Source: Bacillota bacterium
GTDB lineage: Bacteria > Bacillota > Clostridia > Christensenellales > Aristaeellaceae
Assembly (NCBI GenBank): GCA_009787135.1
Contig: WRGP01000227.1
Span: 1 to 17,320, forward strand
Direction of reading: 5' to 3'
Length of the DNA: 17,320 nucleotides
A program made the translations under genes and the position numbers. The notes under the pieces are model-generated. The model did no database searches and was not told the origin of the DNA. It saw only the letters and a list, made by a program, of their open reading frames with translations. The first letter of the stretch is position 1, and each line of letters begins with the position of its first letter. Below, piece after piece: positions 1 through 6,482 of this stretch.

Positions 1-81
1 GGCCCCCCTGCTCTTTTTTGTCTCTCAACAAATATTTTAGCAGATTTTCGGGCCGTTTTCATCCCCTTACTTTCATCGAAC

Positions 82-1617
82 TCACGTTAGATAATCAACG
101 TGTCCGGCGTTGTCCGACCCTTCGCCGATAATTTCATACCCCAAGCGTTGATAAAACCGCACGGCGGGGTTGTCTGTCTGCACCGAAAGCGACGTCCTCT
201 TATAACCATGTTGCCGCAGTACCTCAAACAGTTTTTTCATCAGCTTTGTGCCAATGCCATACCCGCGAAATTCCGGCAGTAGCGAAATGGCAAGCTCCGG
301 CGTTTCGTCGTCGATATGACCGTAAGCCGGAATAATACGCGTCCACGCTGCGCCAATGATTTGCTCGTTCTGTTCCGCTACAACGCCCAAGTCGCCCGGC
401 TGCTTTCCGAAATCCTTAATGTAGCCAAAAATCTCCGGCAGGTCTATAACACTGCGCGGCGGCGGCTCCATGCCTTCGGGGATGAATATAGCCTGATAGA
501 GACATTCGGGGAGGCAGGCGTAGTCGGATTTTTGCATAGCGCGGACTTTGACAGTTGACTTGTCACCCTCCGCATCCATCGGCAATGTTACCGTATTCGG
601 GATGTTCTTTATGATGTATTCCAGTGAATCTGCTTGCTCCAACATAGCCATGGTTTCGGCGTGAGGGGTTGCGTAAATTCCCGGCCAAAAATATTCGTCA
701 TACTGCGGACGACATGAAAACGCCAAGATAGGTTCCTCAAGCGAAAACCCGGCATTCACACCTGGCTTATTCCCCCGTGCGTCCAGCTTGATCCACCGTC
801 CATCCAGTAGTACGGCGTTATAACAATGTACGCAATATCCGGCTGAGTCATCGTCCAAAATCGTGCAGTGTTGAAAACAAAATCCCGTAGGGATGCCCTG
901 TGAACGCAGCAGCGCCGCCAACAGATTCGCTTTGGCGTGGCATATCCCGGTTTTGTGCTTTAGCACATCAGAGGCTTTGGCTGTAATAATTTTTGAGTTG
1001 ATATCAAAAGAATGTGGAATTTCATCCCGCACAAATTCATAGGCGATACGCGCTTTTTGCGTGTCATCAGTAATGTCGGCAAAGAGCTCGGCCGCTTTTA
1101 CCCGGATGTTTTCGGCGGTAAAATCCACATATTTATCTGCGGTTAAAAAAGCGTGTTTCTCTTTGTCTTCGCTCAGCATTTTCTCAAGATACACCTTGTC
1201 TTTCAGCGTTATCCCATCCTCGATAATCGGATAATCAAAATGGGTGGTGAAATAGTCCGCTATGCGGTGGGTTTGGGTAAACCCGCAATGCTCATAAAAC
1301 GCCAACACGCTTGGAACATCGCCAGTTCCTAAGATGATTTTATCATACCGCCCTGTATAATATTTCGCCACATGCTCAATCAACCGATAGGCATAACCCA
1401 TTCTCTGATAGCGTTTGTCCGTAGCGATATTTTGAATTTCAAGGATGCCGCCACCCTCGTCTGTGACAACGCACATACTTTTTACATCACCATCGTACAG
1501 TGCGAACATCTCGCCCCGCTCAAGGTAGGTGTCAATGTTGCTTTCCAGTTCGTCGCCAAGAAGCAAAAGCGGCAAAAAATCCTTTTTGTTTTCGGTGATG
1601 AGGCGAATGTCAATCAC
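82..1617 (-). CDS. GNAT-transglutaminase-GNAT three-domain fusion protein
   Basis: A 511-residue protein with three domains. Residues 1-148 are a GNAT acetyltransferase with its acetyl-CoA-binding turn near Q71-Y77 (YQRMGYAYRL) and the typical FYEHCGF segment at 107-113. Residues about 150-340 are a transglutaminase-like/papain-fold domain with a visible triad: C226 in GICHAKA, H264 in CVHCYNAV and D279 in KLDARGN. Residues about 355-511 are a second GNAT domain with FRGYGIGTKLM at 450-460. The start is GTG at 1617-1615, preceded by GGAGGG at eight-base spacing; it overlaps the stop of the upstream remnant by four bases (ATGA-type overlap on GTGA). Each domain is full length and no motif is broken, so this is a genuine fusion. 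By family, GNATs acylate amines or peptides, and transglutaminase-like domains act as proteases or amidases on peptides. The substrate is unknown. No signal peptide or membrane segment is seen, so it is probably cytoplasmic. Confidence 0.9.
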   Translation of the reverse strand: MIDIRLITENKKDFLPLLLLGDELESNIDTYLERGEMFALYDGDVKSMCVVTDEGGGILEIQNIATDKRYQRMGYAYRLIEHVAKYYTGRYDKIILGTGDVPSVLAFYEHCGFTQTHRIADYFTTHFDYPIIEDGITLKDKVYLEKMLSEDKEKHAFLTADKYVDFTAENIRVKAAELFADITDDTQKARIAYEFVRDEIPHSFDINSKIITAKASDVLKHKTGICHAKANLLAALLRSQGIPTGFCFQHCTILDDDSAGYCVHCYNAVLLDGRWIKLDARGNKPGVNAGFSLEEPILAFSCRPQYDEYFWPGIYATPHAETMAMLEQADSLEYIIKNIPNTVTLPMDAEGDKSTVKVRAMQKSDYACLPECLYQAIFIPEGMEPPPRSVIDLPEIFGYIKDFGKQPGDLGVVAEQNEQIIGAAWTRIIPAYGHIDDETPELAISLLPEFRGYGIGTKLMKKLFEVLRQHGYKRTSLSVQTDNPAVRFYQRLGYEIIGEGSDNAGHVDYLT

Positions 1618-1781
1618 GATATTTTCCCTCCGTAAGCTCCGCCTGTATTTTCTTTATTCAAAGTCCTGTTTTCGGCTTGCAACACATTCAGCACATGGTC
1701 ATTTAACTGCCCAATATTAAGATATGAAAACAGTGACGGTACAGAATTGACCTTTTCCTTCAAGTTTATTTTCTCAATCAT
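1614..1781 (-). pseudogene. Truncated cupin-type protein remnant
   Basis: This short reading frame starts with ATG at 1781-1779, preceded by GGCAGG at eight-base spacing, and codes for 55 residues. Its N-terminus (MIEKINLKEKVNSVPSLFSY...IGQLNDH) resembles the first strands of small Firmicutes cupins, which begin with MIEKIN and continue into a metal-binding HxH strand. Here the protein breaks off after LQAENRTL into a glycine-rich tail and a stop, before any of the histidines that bind metal. I infer a deletion of most of the cupin gene, leaving the start and ribosome binding site. It is translationally coupled to the fusion gene downstream by a four-base overlap, so it may survive only as a leader peptide for that gene. 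Family assignment from so short a piece is tentative. Confidence 0.5.
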
Positions 1782-1798
1782 GCGAAAATCCTGCCTTT

Positions 1799-2074
1799 CT
1801 ATGTCCACAGGGACGTGATAAACATCGGACTGGCATCATCGGTTTTTTTGAACCCGCAAGATTCGTAAACTTGGTGTTGATAAGCGGGATCGACCAAAAG
1901 ATAATGCACATAAGCGGTCATTACGCCGTCGTCCATCGCGGAAATTAGCCCCACCAGTTTATCGCCGTCCCATGCCGAGCAAACGGTTTCAAAGTTTTTC
2001 ATGGCAACAACAAGCTTGTCGGGATAATGTCCGCTTGACCATTCAACGGATAAGAACAAAAGGTATGCACCCAA
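1799..2074 (-). pseudogene. Decayed GNAT acetyltransferase with internal deletion
   Basis: The frame reads 91 residues from a TTG codon, but similarity to a GNAT fold continues upstream of it without a start codon and without a good ribosome binding site. Recognisable parts are WSSGHYPDKLVVAMKNF, then AWDGDKLVGLISAMDDG and YVHYLLVDPAYQ (the strand leading to the acetyl-CoA loop), followed directly by VYESCGF and the C-terminal MFITSLWT. In intact relatives about 30 residues lie between DPAYQ and FYExCGF, including the Q/RxxGxG/A pyrophosphate-binding loop. Here they are missing in frame. Without that loop the enzyme cannot bind acetyl-CoA. It lies about 30 bases behind the permease gene and was probably once in the same operon. 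I am confident of the family and fairly confident that it is non-functional. Confidence 0.65.
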
Positions 2075-2103
2075 GCTGACCCAACCAATCGGTATCCCAT
2101 CAT

Positions 2104-4368
2104 TTACTCTTTCACTTTAAGTGCCCGCTCCATCGGAATATGCTTTATTCTGCGCACATTCAGCAAATTTATAGCGAAATAGCTTACAAATCCCAACGCC
2201 ATCATAGCCGTGTAAACCCACCACGGTGTAAGAATATCCATGTACCCGCTCATTTTTCTGAACATCAATTCGCGATACATCAGAGAAATACCCGCCGTTA
2301 CCAGCGGCAATGTCACAACCAATGAAAAGGCGACTACCGCTGTCGTTGTGCTGAGAAATAGGCTTCGAAGCTCTTTACTTTTGTATCCGAGTATTTTCAT
2401 CAATGAAATATTATGGGCGTTTTTATCTACAACCAGCTTTGTAAGCAGAATAAACAGAACCAAATAAACCACAACCGCCGCCAAAAGACAAATATTCATC
2501 ATTTCGGCAAATGTAGTCAGCATCTGCTGCCCCGTGCCGCGCAGTATATCCGGGGTGATGACAGTCGCGACGAAATTTTCGTCTATTGTCAGAGACGTAT
2601 TGGAAAACCATCCATTCCAGTAGCCGTCTGGATTTTCTGCCAAGGCGTTCATGCGGTCAATGGGCATAAAAACAGCGAACCCGGCAGCATATGGGGTTGA
2701 TCCGCGAACCACTACAGTATAGCTTTTGTTGGTGGCGCAGTCGGTCAGGTCTATCGCATCGCCATCGCGCAGCTTGTATTTTTTCCACAGGCTTTCCGAT
2801 ACCATAACGCCGTCTGAGGGCAGAGCCAATCCGGGCAGATATTTGCTATGCGCGGACACCCCCAGCATGGAAACTTCAAAGCTTCTCCCGGCCCCTTTAT
2901 CATAATATTCTGTCGCGTGAACGGAAAACTTTTCGGCGTCTTTCTGTTCGGATTCAGGCGGGCTGGCGGGGGATTTCAATATATACTGGTATCCCGATAC
3001 GGCTTCCCGTTCTATCGTATCAATATACCCGTTTATACTCGGTTTAAGAACCAACCCCATCATCAAGATAAAATTCGCGAAAAGGATACCCAGGAGCAGC
3101 ATGGCGTAACTGCCTTTATTGGAAAGAATAATACGCAGCCGAAACCTTTGGGCGAACGCGAAGTCGGGCAGCCGGAACGCCCGTTTTGATTTGCCGCTTT
3201 GTAACTCGCCCCGCAGAAAACGGATAGGCATAATGGAAAGCCGCCGCCATAAGAAAAACAAATTGATCATCAGCATGACCGCAATAGGAAGCAACGTCGT
3301 ATACAGCAACGCTTCCCAATCAAACAGGGTTTTCAGCGGAGGCAGGCTATACGCCGTATGATACATCGTATTAAAAAAACGGTATGAGCCTGCCAGACAA
3401 ACCGCGCCGCCGATCACCGCGCTCATCAACGTTACGATCAACGGTAACGTCAGATAATGCCTGATGAGCTCTCCGCGGCGCATTCCCGTTGCGCTGAGAG
3501 CGCCTATTGCCCCCGCGTCGGATGCAATGGTGTGGTCGATAATGATGGCGAAGATAAAAGCGAGTATTGCTATCATAACGAAAAGAAATCCCTTCATCAT
3601 GGGTACATCCGAGCCAAAATCGCCATAAACAAAAGCGATGGCTTGATTCTCATCGGCAGTCACAAACGAGGTCAGCGGTACGCCGTTCGTAACCAATTGG
3701 CTCCTTATCCCCGCCGATACATCGAACCTCTCGCTTTTAGACAATTGCCGTTCGGTAAACCGGTACGCATAACTCTTTGTAATCCGTTCTTTCGGGAAAG
3801 AATCAAATGCCGAAGCGGAAACCAGCGCCACACCAAAATGCGCCGCGTCCATGATCATATCGGAATTGTTTTTATAGGGAGAGGTGTAATCGGGCACCCA
3901 AATCAAACCGACGATCTCAAATCGCTGGCCCGATATCGCGAAATAACCGCCGATGTTTAAATTGTTATTTTTCGCGTAAAGCCAATCGAGCGCGATTTCA
4001 TGAAGGCCGTCCGGGAGCTTGCCGTCATGTATTTTGGGTAAATTGAATTGGATACGGTTCGCAAAAATGCGCAGTGTGAAAAGCTGATCATATTCATATT
4101 CAAAATAGTCCTGCGGCGCAATGGCGACGCCGCTTTTTTCTATATCGCCTAATACTTTATCAGGCACCTCGGCGGCGGCGGAAAAATTACCGTCCTCACG
4201 AATGCACCCGGCCGTGGCGTCATCCAGGCTTCGGCGGTTGCCGTTGGCCGCTGTTAAAAAACCGCCAATGACCGCAACCATTGTGATAAACACTAACGCT
4301 ATGGCAAGATACCGTATCATATTATGCCGAAAATCCCGTAACAGCCGTTTGCTTATTGGATTTTTCAT
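2104..4368 (-). CDS. FtsX-like permease of an ABC exporter
   Basis: A 754-residue membrane protein. I take the ATG at 4368-4366 as the start because AGGTG sits seven bases ahead; it lies 11 bases after the stop of the ATPase gene. Numbering from this ATG: one membrane segment at about 19-38, an external domain of about 220 residues, membrane segments at about 259-282, 305-328 and 352-375, another at 419-440 beginning a second half, an external domain of about 170 residues, then segments at about 627-646, 670-694 and 717-738. The cytoplasmic motif ISLMKILGYKSKEL (654-667) is typical of FtsX-type permeases. This two-half layout is that of permeases in the macrolide/peptide exporter class (MacB/FtsX superfamily), which work with a soluble ATPase. 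No frameshift or stop is seen. Its own ATPase gene, directly upstream, is split by the prophage, so the pair is probably inactive in this lysogen unless a promoter and another ATPase compensate. Confidence 0.9.
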   Translation of the reverse strand: MKNPISKRLLRDFRHNMIRYLAIALVFITMVAVIGGFLTAANGNRRSLDDATAGCIREDGNFSAAAEVPDKVLGDIEKSGVAIAPQDYFEYEYDQLFTLRIFANRIQFNLPKIHDGKLPDGLHEIALDWLYAKNNNLNIGGYFAISGQRFEIVGLIWVPDYTSPYKNNSDMIMDAAHFGVALVSASAFDSFPKERITKSYAYRFTERQLSKSERFDVSAGIRSQLVTNGVPLTSFVTADENQAIAFVYGDFGSDVPMMKGFLFVMIAILAFIFAIIIDHTIASDAGAIGALSATGMRRGELIRHYLTLPLIVTLMSAVIGGAVCLAGSYRFFNTMYHTAYSLPPLKTLFDWEALLYTTLLPIAVMLMINLFFLWRRLSIMPIRFLRGELQSGKSKRAFRLPDFAFAQRFRLRIILSNKGSYAMLLLGILFANFILMMGLVLKPSINGYIDTIEREAVSGYQYILKSPASPPESEQKDAEKFSVHATEYYDKGAGRSFEVSMLGVSAHSKYLPGLALPSDGVMVSESLWKKYKLRDGDAIDLTDCATNKSYTVVVRGSTPYAAGFAVFMPIDRMNALAENPDGYWNGWFSNTSLTIDENFVATVITPDILRGTGQQMLTTFAEMMNICLLAAVVVYLVLFILLTKLVVDKNAHNISLMKILGYKSKELRSLFLSTTTAVVAFSLVVTLPLVTAGISLMYRELMFRKMSGYMDILTPWWVYTAMMALGFVSYFAINLLNVRRIKHIPMERALKVKE

Positions 4369-4379
4369 TATGCGTTCAC

Positions 4380-4871
4380 CTACCACTCAATATGATTCGC
4401 CGAAATTGGGTTCTCGTTTTTGTAATCCTGATGGATCGCGCCGTCACGCAGTTTTATAACACGGTCAGCCATGCCTTTGATCGCTTCATTGTGGGTGACG
4501 AGCAAAATCGTGGCGCCGTATTGGTTGTGGATTTCTTCAATGAGCGAGAGGATCTCTTTCGAGGTTTTATAATCCAACGCGCCGGTAGGCTCATCGCACA
4601 GCAGGATGGCGGGATTCTTCATCAGCGCCCGGCCAATGGCGCACCGCTGCTGCTGACCGCCCGAAAGCTGGTCGGGGAATTTATCTTTATGCTCCCAAAG
4701 GCCAAGGGTTTTCAGCAAGCCGATAAGCGGCAGAGGATTCCCGCTGAGGTAGCCGCCAACCTCAATGTTTTCCTTGACGGTAAGATTCGGCACCAGATTG
4801 TAAAATTGAAAGATAAAGCCCAGCGTACTGCGTCGGTATTCCGCCAACTCACCCTTTTTCATTTTTACCAA
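4380..4871 (-). pseudogene. ABC transporter ATP-binding protein, 3' part, split by prophage
   Basis: About 163 residues of the C-terminal part of an ABC ATPase of the MacB/LolD-like exporter class. Visible are the Q-loop (FIFQFYNLVPNLT), the signature LSGGQQQR, Walker B with D-loop (LLCDEPTGALD), the H-loop (LLVTHN) and the family-typical end IEW. The first 60-70 residues, including the Walker A loop GxxGxGKS, are absent. In frame upstream of the TTG codon at 4871 only Lys-Pro-Ala-Asp precede, then a TAA at 4886-4884; homology seems to end around Ala-Asp. There is no ribosome binding site before the TTG or the ATG three codons later. Prophage sequence begins immediately upstream, so the missing 5' half presumably lies at the other prophage end, outside this window. 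As it stands it cannot bind ATP. Confidence 0.85.
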
Positions 4872-4905
4872 ATCGGCCGGCTTTTAAGCCCCATCACCTA
4901 GACCA
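4872..4905. other. Probable prophage attachment-site junction (att)
   Basis: The ABC ATPase coding similarity stops here and phage-side noncoding sequence begins. The transition is placed between about 4874 and 4890. It contains GGCTTTTAAGCC (4879-4890), a five-base stem with a two-base centre, which could be part of a crossover core. The exact core cannot be set without the sequence of the other end or of an uninterrupted relative. Gene order (lysis genes, terminator, junction) fits the end of a prophage opposite to the integrase, although the integrase itself is outside the window. Confidence 0.55.
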
Positions 4906-4912
4906 GCGCCTC

Positions 4913-4942
4913 ACCCTTTGAAATGTAGTGATTTCAAAGGGT
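4913..4942. repeat. Perfect 12-bp inverted repeat next to the att junction
   Basis: ACCCTTTGAAAT at 4913-4924 pairs perfectly with ATTTCAAAGGGT at 4931-4942 around a six-base centre GTAGTG. On the plus strand it is followed by a short T run (TTTTG), so it could be a weak terminator stopping plus-strand transcription. On the minus strand no T run follows. It could equally be a recombinase or regulator binding site, since it lies about 25 bases from the inferred junction. The remaining stretch 4943-5019 is AT-rich and I see no gene in it. Confidence 0.7.
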
Positions 4943-5019
4943 TTTGTCTATCCTCAAACGATTTATAAACTTATAATCACATACAATATTTGCTTCGAAA
5001 ACGCACGATTACCGCGCAA

Positions 5020-5041
5020 CTGTCGGTAAATTGTCGGTAAA
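5020..5041. repeat. Tandem direct repeat, possible integrase arm-type sites
   Basis: TGTCGGTAAA occurs at 5021-5030 and again at 5032-5041, an 11-bp period (one helical turn). Short direct repeats in helical phase close to an attachment site are typical of the arm-type sites bound by the N-terminal domain of tyrosine integrases. They lie about 130-160 bp from the inferred crossover. The assignment is inference from position and form only. Confidence 0.45.
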
Positions 5042-5050
5042 AAGCCACGC

Positions 5051-5076
5051 AAAAAGGCCGGATTCTCATCCGGCCT
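5051..5076 (-). terminator. Rho-independent terminator of the phage late operon
   Basis: On the minus strand a perfect nine-base stem, AGGCCGGAT / ATCCGGCCT, closes a GAGA tetraloop and is followed by a T run (TTTTT then GCG). It lies about 50 bases after the holin stop codon, in the right direction to end the late transcript before the attachment site and the host genes. Confidence 0.9.
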
Positions 5077-5127
5077 CGCCGCTTGAAAGCTGCTTGAAAA
5101 GCTCCCTCTGTCCGCTGACCACTCCTG

Positions 5128-5319
5128 TCAGAAACCCTCCCCATCCGTCGGGTTATTCAAAAACCCAACCAGCACCAAAATCTCCAGCAGCGCGGTTACA
5201 CCCGTCCTGATCGTGTCGCTCATGGCCTGCCCGATCACGCCCAGCAGCACCAAAATGGCCGACGCCTGCGCCGCCACCGCCGCCCACACCACCGGCGACC
5301 TAAACCGATTCTGTTTCAT
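5128..5319 (-). CDS. Phage holin
   Basis: A 63-residue protein starting with ATG at 5319-5317 (MKQNRFRSPVVW...), preceded by AGGA at about five-base spacing and overlapping the upstream gene by four bases (ATGA). A longer form from 5361 would run back into the upstream gene and is unlikely. It has a first hydrophobic segment at about residues 9-31, a second at about 38-54, and ends in LNNPTDGEGF. The (L/F)NNPTD ending after a membrane segment is common in small Firmicutes phage holins. Holins form membrane lesions that release or activate the endolysin at the end of infection. The position directly before the late terminator and behind endolysin and partner supports the call. Confidence 0.8.
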   Translation of the reverse strand: MKQNRFRSPVVWAAVAAQASAILVLLGVIGQAMSDTIRTGVTALLEILVLVGFLNNPTDGEGF

Positions 5320-5564
5320 ACGTTTCCTAATCTCCCTTTCAAGTCTTTGATAGCATGCCACTGCGCGGCGTTGTCCTGCTCCATGCGGGCCAGGCGTTCT
5401 ATCTGGTTGTTATGCTTGTCCATCTTGACTTCCAGCTTGTCCATCGTGATTTCCAGCTTGTCAATCCGATAGTTGATAAGCTTGCTTGACACAAAAATGC
5501 CGCAGATTGACCCGAACAGCGTGCCGGCGAGCGAGCATGCCGCCACAATAATTTCGGGAGGCAT
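5316..5564 (-). CDS. Small membrane-anchored coiled-coil lysis protein (XhlA-like)
   Basis: An 82-residue protein with one N-terminal membrane segment (about residues 5-26, MPPEIIVAACSLAGTLFGSI...) followed by a charged coiled coil (about 33-75). Proteins of this build sit beside the holin in many Firmicutes phages and are annotated as haemolysin XhlA-like or holin-associated. It starts six bases after the endolysin stop and overlaps the holin start by four bases, so the three genes form one translational unit. The coiled coil contains a seven-residue duplication (DKLEITM / DKLEVKM) that is also a 21-bp duplication in the DNA. An accessory role in lysis is inferred; orientation in the membrane cannot be decided. 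Confidence 0.7.
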   Translation of the reverse strand: MPPEIIVAACSLAGTLFGSICGIFVSSKLINYRIDKLEITMDKLEVKMDKHNNQIERLARMEQDNAAQWHAIKDLKGRLGNV

Positions 5565-5570
5565 TGCGCG

Positions 5571-6467
5571 TCAGCCCCCCATCCGGGCGCGTATGATCGA
5601 TTGCGCGTCGGCAAGCATCCGCTGCGCGTCTGAAACCATCCGCAAAACCGCCTCGGCCTCCGCCGTGGTCAGCGGCACAATGCCGCTTTGCGTCCCGGTT
5701 CCCAGCGGGTTTTCCGTATTGGGGATGTACTGGAAGTACTGTGCGTCTATGACGCCTTCGTACTTTTCGTACTTGGCTTTTACGCCGTCATACTTTTCGT
5801 ACCGGGCTTTCGAAAAGCCCTTCGCGTCCGGGACGCTCAAAACGGTAACGACCGCGTTCTCGGGAACGAAGCAAACCTGCACCTTCTTCGTGTTGTCCTC
5901 CCACAAGCTGAGGCCATTGCCAGTTTTGGTAACTATCCTTGCCGTGCAAGGAATCGCGATAGGATTGGTAGCCATGGTATTCACCCCTTCATTTTTTATC
6001 AGCATGGGCATTGCCCAGTGCGTCCAGTTGTAGCTGTCCAGCCTTGTCTTGATAACCCCGTCACTAGTCCCGCGCGCGTCCACCACCCAGCCGTCTCCGA
6101 TATAGATTCCCGTGTGTTCCTTCGAGCCGGCCACGTCTTTATACAGCAGGCAAGGCGTGTCCGGCATCGTGGCGCGCGGCCCAAATCCCGTAAACTGTCC
6201 CTTGAGCCATTGGCTGTTCGCCCCGCTGGGGAGCGCGCCGCCAGCCGCTTCCACCGCCTTTTTCGTCAGCTGCGCGCAGTCATAGCACTCCTTGCCGTCC
6301 CATTTCGCGCCAATGCCCAGGATGGTGCCGGCATACTCCTTGTACTGCTCCGCCTGCTGCTCGCGGCGTGCTTTTGAGCATATCCACCCCGTTGCCCCGA
6401 AGATATACCCGCATCCCACCTTGGAAAGCGCAAAATCAACCATCCTTTGGATTGCTTCACTGTACAT
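5571..6467 (-). CDS. NlpC/P60-type phage endolysin with SH3-like domain
   Basis: I choose the second ATG, at 6467-6465, because GGGAGG lies seven bases before it and only one base before the first ATG at 6473. The 298-residue protein begins with an NlpC/P60 cysteine-peptidase domain (about residues 5-155): catalytic Cys64 in CYDCAQLTKKA, His118 in KEHTGIYIGDGW, and Asp130 in VVDARG as the probable third residue. Such enzymes cut peptide bonds in peptidoglycan stems. Residues about 168-250 look like an SH3-type wall-binding domain whose last strands contain a duplicated KYEKY(D/E)GV segment. The C-terminal 30 residues are helical (AEAVLRMVSDAQRML). There is no signal peptide, as expected for an endolysin released through a holin. 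It starts 16 bases after the fibre gene stop. Confidence 0.88.
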   Translation of the reverse strand: MYSEAIQRMVDFALSKVGCGYIFGATGWICSKARREQQAEQYKEYAGTILGIGAKWDGKECYDCAQLTKKAVEAAGGALPSGANSQWLKGQFTGFGPRATMPDTPCLLYKDVAGSKEHTGIYIGDGWVVDARGTSDGVIKTRLDSYNWTHWAMPMLIKNEGVNTMATNPIAIPCTARIVTKTGNGLSLWEDNTKKVQVCFVPENAVVTVLSVPDAKGFSKARYEKYDGVKAKYEKYEGVIDAQYFQYIPNTENPLGTGTQSGIVPLTTAEAEAVLRMVSDAQRMLADAQSIIRARMGG

Positions 6468-6482
6468 ACTCATTCCTCCCTT

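Noticed and set aside
1..81. Possible gene or terminator at the left edge
   Set aside because: No frame of useful length, ribosome binding site or convincing hairpin is visible in these 81 bases.
4872..4950. A tRNA or tRNA fragment as the attachment site
   Set aside because: No cloverleaf stems, T-loop sequence or CCA are present; the junction lies in ABC ATPase coding sequence.
4960..4985. Perfect TATAAT on the plus strand at 4972-4977 as a promoter
   Set aside because: No -35 box at 16-18 bases and no plus-strand gene follows; the region is simply AT-rich.
5320..5361. Upstream start of the holin at 5361
   Set aside because: It would extend into the preceding gene with charged residues; the ATG at 5319 has a ribosome binding site and a four-base coupling overlap.
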